Under the pieces are notes generated by a model. The model was not told the DNA's origin and searched no databases. It saw only the letters and a program-made list of their open reading frames with translations. Shown piece after piece: positions 8,529 to 17,896 of a DNA stretch of 64,000 nt. The translations under genes and the position numbers were made by a program. Location: positions 1-64,000 of the forward strand of contig JBGTGP010000036.1 of the NCBI GenBank assembly GCA_041746735.1. The letters are read 5' to 3'. The stretch comes from Opimibacter sp041746735. Lineage in GTDB: Bacteria; Bacteroidota; Bacteroidia; Chitinophagales; Saprospiraceae. Numbering within the stretch: position 1 is the stretch's first letter; each line of letters begins with the position of its first letter.

Positions 8529-9038
8529 ATGCGATTTTATATCATCGTACTCTTCCTCATAAGTTCGGTGTACGCACAGGGCTTACTATGTCAGGTGCCA
8601 GGCAGTTGGGTCATCGCTTCAGCCGGCGACGTAGGCACGACATCCGATCTCCATATTTCCTGGACGCTGGGGGAAATCGCCATCGACCGGTTTTCAACCC
8701 ATGACCTGTACATAACAGAAGGCTTTCACCAACCATTTTCGAAAGTTTTCCCCCTTCAACCCGAAGTATCCGTTTTACGTTTTATACCTGACATACGGGT
8801 GTATCCCAACCCGGTGACCTCTCTTCTGACCATTGACCTGCCGTCGGAATCGACAACAACCATATTCCTGACCGTGCTCCAGATCGATGGTACGCCCGTA
8901 AACCATCTCCAGATCCCTCCGGGGATACGATCCATTGATCTTGATCTGACTGATCAATCCTCAGGAATTTATATGCTCCAGTTCCGGCATCATACCGGCG
9001 AGCGTTTTGCTGTCTATAGAATTGTCAAACTCCAATAA
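8529..9038 (+). CDS. Small secreted protein with T9SS type A sorting domain
   Basis: A 169-residue protein. I choose ATG 8529 because it directly starts a signal peptide (MRFYIIVLFLISSVYAQG); the frame is open further upstream to 8460 without protein-like character. The mature part is short (WVIASAGDVGTTSDLHISW ... ITEGFHQPF, about residues 25-70). Nearly all the rest (IRVYPNPVTSLLTIDL to the end) is a type A T9SS domain. Short 'SWTLGE...TEGFHQP' proteins of this design are frequent in Bacteroidota, with no assigned function that I know of. It lies 28 bp before the tail-fibre-like gene at 9067, so the two are probably co-transcribed and may act together at the surface. Confidence 0.8.
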   Translation: MRFYIIVLFLISSVYAQGLLCQVPGSWVIASAGDVGTTSDLHISWTLGEIAIDRFSTHDLYITEGFHQPFSKVFPLQPEVSVLRFIPDIRVYPNPVTSLLTIDLPSESTTTIFLTVLQIDGTPVNHLQIPPGIRSIDLDLTDQSSGIYMLQFRHHTGERFAVYRIVKLQ

Positions 9039-9066
9039 TACACATCACTTCTAATCTCCCCCTCTT

Positions 9067-11661
9067 ATGACAAAGTCAATTTTAATTTCCTGCCTTTTAC
9101 TGTTTTTGGTTAATGTGATTTCCGCGCAGCACGTACCGATGGGTATGAAGTATCAGGCAGTCGCCCGTGACCTCAAAGGCCAGGTATTGTCAGACCGTAA
9201 TCTGCAATTGCGGATCAGTTTGTATACCGATGTCAAACGCAAGGATATTGCTTACAGTGAGGTACATAAAACCATTACCAGTGCGCAGGGCCTGTTTAGC
9301 CTAACCATTGGGGAAGGCCATGTTTCAAAAGGAAAATTTTCAAAGGTTCCCTGGAGCAGTGAAGATGTGTGGATGGAAGTCGCCATTATGGCAGACGATT
9401 ACACAGAGTTTGTCGTCATTTCAGATAGTCGTATGTTATCTGTACCGTATGCGTTTCATGCAGCTACAGCAAGCGAGCTTACCGGTGAGGGGAGCTCACG
9501 GGGAGCACCGGATGATCCCTATACGAAAGCCTGGCACCTGTTAGCCAATTCCAATACTCAACCCGGCAGGGACAAACTGGGTACAGCGGATTTAGCCGAT
9601 CTGGTCATTGTGACCAACAACACCGAACGGGTTCGCATCATGAGTGACGGGGATGTCAACGTGGTAAACTCCCAGCGGATTGGTAAAGATCTTTCAGTGG
9701 GTCGGGATGTATTTCTCAACACCGAAGTGCCTACCGTATTTCCTCCAGGGTATGTTTCCGGACAGACCATCAATTATGGAAAGTTTACAGTGGAAAACGG
9801 GAGTAGCACGTACCTCACAGGTTCGCTGACCGTGGATGGTCCGGTCTTATTCGAGAATACACTTGATGTAGAAGGTGCAACCCACCTCCATTCCACCCTT
9901 TCAGTGGATGGCGCTACGGACCTCAACAGTACCCTGAATGTGGATGGCGCTACTCATCTGCACGGAACCCTTTCAGTGGATGGCGCTACAGATCTCAATA
10001 GTTCATTGAATGTAGATGGGCTTGCCCGGATTTCAAATACAACCCAGTCGACCAGTGTCGCTACAGGCGCATTGGTGGTGGACGGCGGACTTGGTATTGC
10101 CAAAAACCTTTATGTGGGAGGCTCAGCCAATTTCGGAGGACCTGCCATTTTTGGCGATATCCTGGAAATCACCAACACGACCCAATCGACAGCATCGACG
10201 AATGGCGCTCTGATTGTTGCCGGCGGCGCAGGTATAGGAAAGAATTTGAATGTGGGCGGTCAGTTGGGTGTCAGAGGCTCCAATACCGGATTCATGGCCA
10301 ACATCACAAATATGGACGGAAACACAGGTGATGGTCTTGAAATCCGGCTGGGCAGAACACATCCGGCGTGGAATGGAAGCGCATATCTTCATTTGACCAG
10401 CCCGGGAGCAGAAATATTCGACAATGCCATAGCTACTATAGATGGATGGATCAATGGAGCACCTTTTGATCCACTGGATATTTTGGATTTTATTCCCAGC
10501 GCCTATATCGCCGGAACCGCTTGCAATCTGGTCAACCTGCTGACCGAGCAGCTGAATGAATCTATCGGTTTGCCGGCATCCATCAACGGATTTCAGATTC
10601 TCCCTCCACTCACTATAGTACCAGAAATCGATCTGGATCCATTTGGGAGCATCGGCCCTTATGGAACACCTGAGATCCGATTTCCCACGATACAGGTCAT
10701 TCCGGCCATCCCTCAAATCCCGATCTGCAGCAGCTTTCCCAGTTTTACCCTTCCGGTCATCAGTTTTGTAGATGTCAATAATTCATTGACGAATGAAAAT
10801 CAGTTTTTAAGTTTCAAAGACAAAGACAACCGGGAGCTCGGATCCGTTCGCGCCCAATCGGTAAGTGACTGGCAACTGGACTATTTTGATGGGGCCTATT
10901 TTGTCGATGTTCTGGCGGGTATTGTAGGTATCGATTTCGTTTCGGGCATTGCAAGTGTCATCAATACCTTTACCCAGATCGCTGATTCACACAATAGTCT
11001 TGGCGTAGAATACGCCTCCGGAAATGGTGACTATGCTGAATGGCTGGAGCGACAGAATGCGGATGAGTGGATAAGCGCCGGAGACATTGTAGCGGTGCAA
11101 AGCGGAAAGATCACCAAAGATCTTCATCAGGCAGAACAAGTCATGGCGGTTTCCCATCGTCCAATAATGTTGGGAAATGCACCCGAATCACACCGAGAGC
11201 ATCTGGGAAATAAAATCGCCTTCATGGGACAAGTACCCGTTAAGATACAAGGACCGGTTACATCAGGTGATTATATCGTGGGAAATTCTTCGACGCCCGG
11301 ATATGGCATTGCCGTTCAACCCAATCACATGACCCCGGAACAGGCGCAGCTGATCGTAGGTAGAGCATGGGAGACGAATATCAAACCCGGACCCAAAATG
11401 GTCAATACCGTCATCGGAGTGGACAACGGAAATTTTCTCAAGATGGTCCAGGATCAACAAGCTCAAGTGCAACTTTTGGAAAAACGTCTTAGTCAGCTTG
11501 AAGATCAGATGGGCGTATTTATTCAGGCCGTGCAAAAGGCCGAAGCCGTTTCGGCCGAACTGGAAAAATCCAATGCGAAGAAGATGGAGCAATTCAAAAC
11601 GGATCAGGCAGATGAACTGGAACAGCAAAGGTTGCGCAAAGCAGAGCGTCGTGGGCAATAA
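9067..11661 (+). CDS. Tail-fibre-like secreted repeat protein
   Basis: 864 residues. A signal peptide (about 1-20, ending VISAQ) is followed by the domain 'GMKYQAVARDLKGQVLSDR' (about 26-140), common in Bacteroidota proteins annotated as tail fibre-like. From about residue 264 to 318 there are 12-residue tandem repeats (STLSVDGATDLN / STLNVDGATHLH). Two longer 'TTQSTxxxTGALVVxGGxGIxKNLxVGG' repeats follow, a beta-solenoid-like pattern. A GDYAEWLER segment near 658 starts a C-terminal region ending in a coiled coil (about 795-860, VQLLEKRLSQLEDQM). Coiled coil plus solenoid suggests a trimeric surface fibre. No T9SS domain is seen at the end. It is likely an operon with the small T9SS protein upstream. 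It is not a prophage gene: no other phage genes are near. Confidence 0.75.
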   Translation: MTKSILISCLLLFLVNVISAQHVPMGMKYQAVARDLKGQVLSDRNLQLRISLYTDVKRKDIAYSEVHKTITSAQGLFSLTIGEGHVSKGKFSKVPWSSEDVWMEVAIMADDYTEFVVISDSRMLSVPYAFHAATASELTGEGSSRGAPDDPYTKAWHLLANSNTQPGRDKLGTADLADLVIVTNNTERVRIMSDGDVNVVNSQRIGKDLSVGRDVFLNTEVPTVFPPGYVSGQTINYGKFTVENGSSTYLTGSLTVDGPVLFENTLDVEGATHLHSTLSVDGATDLNSTLNVDGATHLHGTLSVDGATDLNSSLNVDGLARISNTTQSTSVATGALVVDGGLGIAKNLYVGGSANFGGPAIFGDILEITNTTQSTASTNGALIVAGGAGIGKNLNVGGQLGVRGSNTGFMANITNMDGNTGDGLEIRLGRTHPAWNGSAYLHLTSPGAEIFDNAIATIDGWINGAPFDPLDILDFIPSAYIAGTACNLVNLLTEQLNESIGLPASINGFQILPPLTIVPEIDLDPFGSIGPYGTPEIRFPTIQVIPAIPQIPICSSFPSFTLPVISFVDVNNSLTNENQFLSFKDKDNRELGSVRAQSVSDWQLDYFDGAYFVDVLAGIVGIDFVSGIASVINTFTQIADSHNSLGVEYASGNGDYAEWLERQNADEWISAGDIVAVQSGKITKDLHQAEQVMAVSHRPIMLGNAPESHREHLGNKIAFMGQVPVKIQGPVTSGDYIVGNSSTPGYGIAVQPNHMTPEQAQLIVGRAWETNIKPGPKMVNTVIGVDNGNFLKMVQDQQAQVQLLEKRLSQLEDQMGVFIQAVQKAEAVSAELEKSNAKKMEQFKTDQADELEQQRLRKAERRGQ
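9886..10020 (+). repeat. 36-bp coding tandem repeat within the tail-fibre-like gene
   Basis: The unit codes for 12 residues (acc-ctt-tca-gtg-gat-ggc...). Alternate units are most alike (SVDGATDLN versus NVDGATHLH), giving a 72-bp higher-order period. The near-identity in DNA, not only protein, points to recent duplication or slippage and possible length variation. Confidence 0.8.
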
Positions 11662-11805
11662 ATCCATTCGCAAGTTTGGGCGCGATATCCAGTTGACATA
11701 TTCGGATGAGTTTATTCTCTTAGGAGAAAAGTTTAGCTCGCTGATGGTTTTCAGCCATAGAGAGGCCGCCACTTTGTATATAAAGGGACCTTTAGGAAAG
11801 TGTAC

Positions 11806-12378
11806 ATGCAGGTGAAATGGATTTGGGTATTCTTGGTTTGTAATTTTTTTGTGTTTGTGCAGTTGTGGGCCCAAGAGCCTGCAGCATCTATATTGGGGGT
11901 CACACCAGATCAGGAAGCTCAGTATAAAGCATGGATCGATGACTTGTATGAAATGGGCGTCGAGATTCGTGGGGATTCCATTTTTATTGCTGAAGAAGCC
12001 CGGAAAGCCGCACTGGATTCATCTTACAGACTGATTCTTTATCCGCCGGAATATACCTGGGCGGATGCCCAATACCTGATGAAGCAGATGCATCTCAAAA
12101 TTGGGTTTTGGTATATGATCAATCTCTATATGCTACAGGAGGCCAATAAAGAGGCTGTGCTTCGGTTTCTCATCCCTTTTGATGAAATCTTTGAAATGGA
12201 TCGAGTCCTGACAGCGGTCATGTATACGTATGGTATGATGGAACCAGGCGTCATGATGATTGTGGATGGAAAACCCGATATACGACACCCTGAGATCGCC
12301 GAGATGAAACTGGCACAAGTGAAAGAGATCATTCGGCATATACACGCTCATCGTGCTACCCGGCAGCCTCAGGACTGA
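11806..12378 (+). CDS. Secreted protein of unknown function
   Basis: A 190-residue protein that I do not recognise. The start at 11806 gives a clean signal peptide (MQVKWIWVFLVCNFFVFVQLWAQ) and has AGGAAAG about 5 bases upstream. The mature region is helical and rich in methionine and tyrosine (FWYMINLYMLQEANKE, VMYTYGMMEPGVMMIVDGK). It contains no cysteine and no T9SS domain, so it probably stays in the periplasm. It follows the tail-fibre-like gene by about 145 bp in the same direction. Confidence 0.7.
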   Translation: MQVKWIWVFLVCNFFVFVQLWAQEPAASILGVTPDQEAQYKAWIDDLYEMGVEIRGDSIFIAEEARKAALDSSYRLILYPPEYTWADAQYLMKQMHLKIGFWYMINLYMLQEANKEAVLRFLIPFDEIFEMDRVLTAVMYTYGMMEPGVMMIVDGKPDIRHPEIAEMKLAQVKEIIRHIHAHRATRQPQD

Positions 12379-12489
12379 GGAGGCAGCAACTTGGAAACCG
12401 GCTCCCGTGTTTAGCTTCCAGCTTCTTGTTTAATCTTTTATGCATTTCTTTGCAGGATGTTGTCACATGACAGCAACAGAATTGATCTC

Positions 12490-13446
12490 ATGCTTCCCTA
12501 TATATTCTTGGTAGCCGGCTTTATCATCCTTCTCAAGGGAGCGGATTTGCTGGTGGACGGCGCTTCGTCCATTGCGGCACGGATGAAGATCTCGCCATTG
12601 GTGATCGGCCTTACCGTTGTGGCTTTCGGCACCTCCGCACCGGAACTTTTTGTCAATGTTTACGCCAGCCTGAAAGGCAGCACCGACATTGCGATTGGTA
12701 ACGTACTGGGCAGCAATATTGCCAATATCTTCCTCATCCTCGGTTGTGCCGCGATCATCTATCCGCTTACCATTCATCACAATACGACGTGGAAAGAAAT
12801 TCCTTTCAGCCTTTTGGCGGCAGTCGTGCTGGGTGTCATGGCCAATGACTTCCTGATCGATCATGACGGTCAGTCCATCCTCACACGATCCGATGGCATC
12901 ATCCTGCTTTGCTTCTTTGGCATTTTTATGTACTATGTTGTTGAAGTGGCTAAAGAAACAGGCGGCATGTCCCATGATGAAATCCCGCTCATGTCCGGAA
13001 TGAAATCTACCCTCTTTATCTTTCTCGGTCTGGCAGGTCTTGTCCTGGGAGGACAATGGATCGTCAATGGAGCGGTCTCTATTGCCAAACAGTTTAACGT
13101 TAGCGAATCCTTTATCGGACTGACTATCGTGGCCATCGGGACTTCTCTCCCGGAACTGGCCACCTCCATCATCGCCGCGCGTAAAAAGAATATCGATATC
13201 GCAGTCGGAAACGTCGTCGGCTCCAACATCTTCAATATCTTCCTGATCCTGGGCATCAGTGCAACAATCAAACCCCTGCCGTTTCAAGCGGCCAATCTTC
13301 CTGATGTCATGGTGACACTTCTGGCAAGTGCCCTGCTCTTCGGCTTTATTTTCCTGGGCCAGCGACATATTCTCCAGCGCTGGCAAGGGATCATGTTTGT
13401 AACGCTGTATGCCATCTATCTCCTCTATGTCGGCATCCGGGGATGA
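12490..13446 (+). CDS. Calcium/sodium antiporter, YrbG-type (CaCA superfamily)
   Basis: About 318 residues. Two inverted repeats each carry the CaCA alpha motif: GLTVVAFGTSAPEL...GNVLGSN near residues 47-82, and GLTIVAIGTSLPEL...GNVVGSN near 219-250. These hold the acidic and polar residues that bind cation. About ten transmembrane segments are visible. Role: exchange of Ca2+ for Na+ or H+ across the inner membrane. The frame is open to an ATG at 12457. I prefer 12490 because MLPYIFLVAGFIILL aligns with the first membrane helix of the family, while the upstream 11 residues are polar (SHDSNRID). Family assignment is firm. Confidence 0.92.
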   Translation: MLPYIFLVAGFIILLKGADLLVDGASSIAARMKISPLVIGLTVVAFGTSAPELFVNVYASLKGSTDIAIGNVLGSNIANIFLILGCAAIIYPLTIHHNTTWKEIPFSLLAAVVLGVMANDFLIDHDGQSILTRSDGIILLCFFGIFMYYVVEVAKETGGMSHDEIPLMSGMKSTLFIFLGLAGLVLGGQWIVNGAVSIAKQFNVSESFIGLTIVAIGTSLPELATSIIAARKKNIDIAVGNVVGSNIFNIFLILGISATIKPLPFQAANLPDVMVTLLASALLFGFIFLGQRHILQRWQGIMFVTLYAIYLLYVGIRG

Positions 13447-13646
13447 TCCGAATTTAACTGCCCCAAAAACACATTATTGGATATCTTAATAAGATTTCTT
13501 TTCTTAGCACTTCCGTACGTCCCATTTCGGGCAGCGTTGCGGACGATTATCCGCTCTATGCCGTAGTACCTTCCGGGACCTTTTGTTACCGGTTCACGAA
13601 GGAGATACAGGTTCAGAGAACTTTTTTTAACTCGAAACTTACCAAC

Positions 13647-16600
13647 ATGAGAATTTTTACCCCCCTGCTCTGGCTGGCGCTCGTGGCTGTTCAACCTGCT
13701 TTTGCTGAAGGTACCCGCGAACTGGCGCCCAATGAATCCATCACGATCAACGGAAATGCCACCACCGACATTGCGGCCTTGCACATCAACAACCCCAGCT
13801 ATAATAATTTTGCGGCGTACGACAATCCCAACCCGCAAAACCGGCTCTACATCCATATCAAAGACCCGGAGACCGAATGCATCTATATCGGACTCAACTG
13901 GGCACATAATAATGTTGGTTCGACCATGCCACCCCGGATCAATTTTGAGTACCGCATCAAGGACCCCAATGGTAATATTGTGTTCGGCCCTGTCGTCGTG
14001 ACGCCCACCGGTGCCAATATTCAGTCCTGGTCTCAAGCCTATACCGGACCCCAACAGTTGTATGGTGCTGGAGGATACGATGCCACCATTGTATCCTCTG
14101 CTGCCCTCGCATCACAGGGATGGGCGACCAAAGGAGACTATTATATCGAGTTTCGTGATTTTGAAAACAATGACCTGCTCATCGACTTCTGGGATTTTAC
14201 TGTCGTCGATTGCTCTACGGTGACACCCGTCGAAAAAAAGGGCCGGGTATGGTCATTCAACTGGGCCTTTTTCGCCATCAATGATTTTGGTTTTCCCAAC
14301 CGTCCGTTCAATGGAGCATTCTTTGTTTGCGCCCCGGATCCGGACAATGCACATGCCTCTTTTGTCACCAAAATTGATTTCAATGGCAGCGGCTTTAGAC
14401 CCGCTGCATTCAATGTAGCTTTTAATAGTTTTGGTAGCCAGAATACCGGCAATATCAGTGAAGACCGCAAAAGTGTGGAACTGCTCAACGCCACCCAGGC
14501 GGAGTACTCGATATTTCTGAATGATCCAATCGATATCTGTGAAACCGCTGAAGTCGGAGAGATCACGATTCTGGGCGTAAGCCGCTGCGCCGGAGAAGAC
14601 TATTGTATCAAGTTTACCGCAACAAAAGCCGGCCAAATCGATCTGCTCCTTGATTTTGACGGAGCCGACAATATTTATACCCCAGGGACCGCAGATATCA
14701 TGGTCACCTACAATGTAGAACCGGATCAGGTCGGCAAACCCACCTGCATCGACTGGAACGGAAAGGACGGACTCGGCAATCCTCTGCCCGAGGATGTCGG
14801 TACCCAAATTCCCGTCCTCATCAATTTTGCACAGGGGATTTACCATTTTCCGATCTATGACGCCGAATATCTTACCGATGGCTTTCGCATCGCTTCTGTA
14901 AGGCCTGTAGCAGCCATTTCCCTGCTCTATTATGATGATTCTAATATCAGTGTACTCTCGGGCAGCGGTGAGCCCATTGTCCAATTGTCAGGCTGTATGA
15001 CCCCCTGCCACCGGTGGGACAACTATACACTGCCCAATACACCAGGCTTTGGAAATCTCAATACGATCAACTCCTGGTGGTTTTCGCAATTGATCATACG
15101 GCAGGATGTTTTCTTTATGCCATCCTACTATGCTTGCGCGATCGAAGGACCTTCCCGTATATGTGAAGGAGGAACATCCGAACTTACTGCTTCACCGGAA
15201 GTGTATCCTGCTGGCGCTGTCGGTGGAGAGATCATCAATACGCAATGGATCGGTCCTGCAATTGTAGGCCCTTCCAATGGCGCTACCATTACCATCGGCA
15301 GTGGTGGAACGTATACCGTAAAAGTGCAATGGCTTACCCACCTGGGGGATACCTGTTATACGAGTTGCACCTTCGACGTCATGACCGACCCTATACTTAC
15401 TGCTACCATAGACACGATCATGCTTCAGGGCCAGACGGTGACGATCAACGGTCAAACCTACAACCAGGGTGGACAATACCTTCAGGAACTTACCACCAGC
15501 GCCGGATGCGATAGCCTGCTCACCATCAATATCACTGTCATCAATACGGTATTGTATTACGATCTCAATGCCTGCGAATCCTTTATGAGCAACGGGTCCA
15601 ATATGGATTTTTCAGAGTTCGTACCCACCTATCCTCAACCCGTCTCCTGCGCTCAAATCATAGGCGAGACGCTCCACCGTACCAATCCCCAGGTCAATAA
15701 GCATAGTTGTACACCGGGGGTGAACAATACCCCGGGTATGTGTGTCGGCGCACTCCCCGGATGTATATACAATGCGGGTAGCGAAGCATCAGTTATCATT
15801 GAGGTGCACATCACTCCGAATCCGGATACGGCTGTCCACCTGACGGGTATAACGTTTTGGGAAAAAGCACCCCTCACCTATGACTGGATCAGCGGCGGAT
15901 CAGGCCCCAATAATTATCCAACCTTATTTGGTATCCGGGTATTGAAAAACGGCACAGAGATCTTCCGGGATGATGCCATACCGACCCTGGCTGTCTGGAA
16001 TCAGCGCACGTTTGACTTCTTGTCCAATGATGAATTTCTGGTGAAAGATCCTGCAACGTTCCGCTTTGAACTTCTGGCGTATTGCCCGATTGAAAATGGT
16101 GCAGTCGAATCCGTATGGGATCTCGATGAAATCCGGATTATGGCCGGATGTACGTCACCGGCCGGGCTGAACAGAAATATTTCCGGAATCATACTGACAC
16201 CGTCCGGTTTACCGGTGCGTGATGTCACGTTGCGTCTCTCCGAACATTCTACTTTTCAAAGTACACAATCAACTTTCACCAATACATCAGGAGCATACGC
16301 ATTTTCAAGTATTGTTCCGGAACGACCTTATTTTGTTCGCGCCGAGAAAAACACGGGCTTCCTCAACGGAGTCAGCACGCTCGATCTCGTCCACATTCAG
16401 AAGCATTTGCTTGGCATTTCTATATTCAGCTCCCCATATCAGTGGATCGCAGCCGACGCCAACAGGAGCAATACGGTGAGTGTGCTGGATCTGGTGGAAC
16501 TGCGCAAACTTATTCTGGGTATCTATAGTGAATTGCCCAACAACACCAGTTGGAGATTTGGTGTTGCCGCACAGGCACCTGATATCAGTGCGCCCTGGTT

Positions 16601-17405
16601 GTTCAATGAGACACTGAGTATTGAGTATCTCCGTGAACATATAACGGATGCTGATTTTACGGCTGTCAAAGTCGGTGACGTCAACGGGGATGTAGTCCCC
16701 TTTGCCGGAGGAGTCTCCTTAACCCCTCGCAGTGGCGAGTTCATACTCTTGCAGGTTCGGGACCAAAATGTAACGGCGGGAGTTCCTGTCCGGTTGGATA
16801 TCACAGCAGATCATTTCGATCAGGTTGCCGGACTCCAGATGGCGCTGCAGGTCAGCGGCCGGATCACCAGCATAAAAGGTGCGGCCCTGCCCATTTCGGA
16901 TGACCATTACTTTATTTCCCGTGATGGCATTTTACGATTGAGTTGGGATGTGGCTATACCACTGACGTTGACACCAGATCAGGTTTTATTTTCGATTCAG
17001 GTTGAGCCTTTCTCCAACGGGACAGTGAAGGGCATGATCCAAACCCGAAATGATGTGCTTCATGCCGAAATCTATACCGGAGATGAGCTCGATATCCGGG
17101 ATGTCCGTTTACAAATTGAAGCCGGTTCATCCAAAACGGTAACGACCCAGTTCTTTCAAAATATGCCGAATCCATTTTCGACCACGACTACATTGCGATT
17201 CCACATCGAGAAAGCAGGGCAGGTATCGCTGAACTTGTTTGACTTGTCAGGCAGAAGCCTGGCCACGATGGCGGGACAGTATGAACAGGGTACACATGAG
17301 GTCATCTTCGATCGTACAAAACTGGGGCTACAGAGTGGCTTGATGGTGGCCAGGATGCAGGCGGATGATTTCGTTTCAACTATACGGATGATAGTGTTAG
17401 ACTAA
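13647..17405 (+). CDS. Large surface protein with dockerin-like segment and T9SS sorting domain
   Basis: 1252 residues. A signal peptide (about 1-20, PAFAEG) is followed by a long all-beta region with Ig-like pieces ('CEGGTSELTASPEVYPAG' near 512). A short carboxypeptidase-regulatory-like domain sits near 845-900 (SGIILTPSGLPVRDVTLRL). At about 906-965 is a dockerin-like pair (STLDLVHIQKHLLGI and TVSVLDLVELRKLILGI), then 'VGDVNGDV'. The last 80 residues (MPNPFSTTTTLRFHI...) are a type A T9SS domain. This layout is typical of Saprospiraceae surface proteins. The dockerin-like loops lack the full set of Asp/Asn calcium ligands. Role unknown; adhesion or matrix binding is an inference. Confidence 0.85.
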   Translation: MRIFTPLLWLALVAVQPAFAEGTRELAPNESITINGNATTDIAALHINNPSYNNFAAYDNPNPQNRLYIHIKDPETECIYIGLNWAHNNVGSTMPPRINFEYRIKDPNGNIVFGPVVVTPTGANIQSWSQAYTGPQQLYGAGGYDATIVSSAALASQGWATKGDYYIEFRDFENNDLLIDFWDFTVVDCSTVTPVEKKGRVWSFNWAFFAINDFGFPNRPFNGAFFVCAPDPDNAHASFVTKIDFNGSGFRPAAFNVAFNSFGSQNTGNISEDRKSVELLNATQAEYSIFLNDPIDICETAEVGEITILGVSRCAGEDYCIKFTATKAGQIDLLLDFDGADNIYTPGTADIMVTYNVEPDQVGKPTCIDWNGKDGLGNPLPEDVGTQIPVLINFAQGIYHFPIYDAEYLTDGFRIASVRPVAAISLLYYDDSNISVLSGSGEPIVQLSGCMTPCHRWDNYTLPNTPGFGNLNTINSWWFSQLIIRQDVFFMPSYYACAIEGPSRICEGGTSELTASPEVYPAGAVGGEIINTQWIGPAIVGPSNGATITIGSGGTYTVKVQWLTHLGDTCYTSCTFDVMTDPILTATIDTIMLQGQTVTINGQTYNQGGQYLQELTTSAGCDSLLTINITVINTVLYYDLNACESFMSNGSNMDFSEFVPTYPQPVSCAQIIGETLHRTNPQVNKHSCTPGVNNTPGMCVGALPGCIYNAGSEASVIIEVHITPNPDTAVHLTGITFWEKAPLTYDWISGGSGPNNYPTLFGIRVLKNGTEIFRDDAIPTLAVWNQRTFDFLSNDEFLVKDPATFRFELLAYCPIENGAVESVWDLDEIRIMAGCTSPAGLNRNISGIILTPSGLPVRDVTLRLSEHSTFQSTQSTFTNTSGAYAFSSIVPERPYFVRAEKNTGFLNGVSTLDLVHIQKHLLGISIFSSPYQWIAADANRSNTVSVLDLVELRKLILGIYSELPNNTSWRFGVAAQAPDISAPWLFNETLSIEYLREHITDADFTAVKVGDVNGDVVPFAGGVSLTPRSGEFILLQVRDQNVTAGVPVRLDITADHFDQVAGLQMALQVSGRITSIKGAALPISDDHYFISRDGILRLSWDVAIPLTLTPDQVLFSIQVEPFSNGTVKGMIQTRNDVLHAEIYTGDELDIRDVRLQIEAGSSKTVTTQFFQNMPNPFSTTTTLRFHIEKAGQVSLNLFDLSGRSLATMAGQYEQGTHEVIFDRTKLGLQSGLMVARMQADDFVSTIRMIVLD

Positions 17406-17421
17406 TTCCAAAAGTATTGAT

Positions 17422-17832
17422 ATGCCGGGCAAGGGAAAGCCGGACGACCATACGAAGGAGGACCGCCGTAAAGCTGCTGAGGCGGAAGCTGTCCAACTGT
17501 ATATGGAGCAACTCGATCATCCCCTGAAAGAGGAGATCGGGTTGCTTCGTAGTATCATCCAAACGGCCGGACCCGGTATTCATGAACGGATCAAGTGGAA
17601 CGCACCGAGTTACTATTTTACAGAGGATATGGTGACGTTCAATCCCCGGGATCAGAGCAGGGTGCATCTGGTGTTCCATCATCCGGCTATTGTTTCTGTT
17701 ACCTCCCCATTGCTTGAGGGTGATTACAAAGATCGCCGGATGATGTATTTTAGAGATGCCAGGGAGATTCGCGCCAGTAAGAAAGAATTGCAGCGGGTGA
17801 TCCGGGAACTCATGCAAAGGATGAACGAATAG
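17422..17832 (+). CDS. DUF1801 domain protein
   Basis: A 136-residue cytoplasmic protein. The pattern 'LLRSIIQTAGPGIHERIKWNAPSYYF' near residues 40-67 is typical of DUF1801 (YdhG-like) proteins, a small fold distantly related to iron-chaperone frataxin-like proteins. The highly charged start (GKGKPDDHTKEDRRKAAE) is probably disordered. It begins 16 bp after the surface-protein stop. Function is not established. Confidence 0.82.
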   Translation: MPGKGKPDDHTKEDRRKAAEAEAVQLYMEQLDHPLKEEIGLLRSIIQTAGPGIHERIKWNAPSYYFTEDMVTFNPRDQSRVHLVFHHPAIVSVTSPLLEGDYKDRRMMYFRDAREIRASKKELQRVIRELMQRMNE

Positions 17833-17896
17833 AAGTATCGGGGGCTGGCGGATCAACCGGTACAGTAAGATTTTTCACGCTTTCAATACTATCGGT

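Noticed and set aside
9067..11661. Prophage tail-fibre gene
   Set aside because: The protein has a signal peptide and its neighbours are a T9SS protein and cell genes. No phage structural or integration genes are present.
12463..13386. 307-codon reverse open frame opposite the antiporter
   Set aside because: A shadow of the Ca2+/Na+ antiporter. It is very rich in charged residues without motif, while the forward frame has both CaCA motifs.
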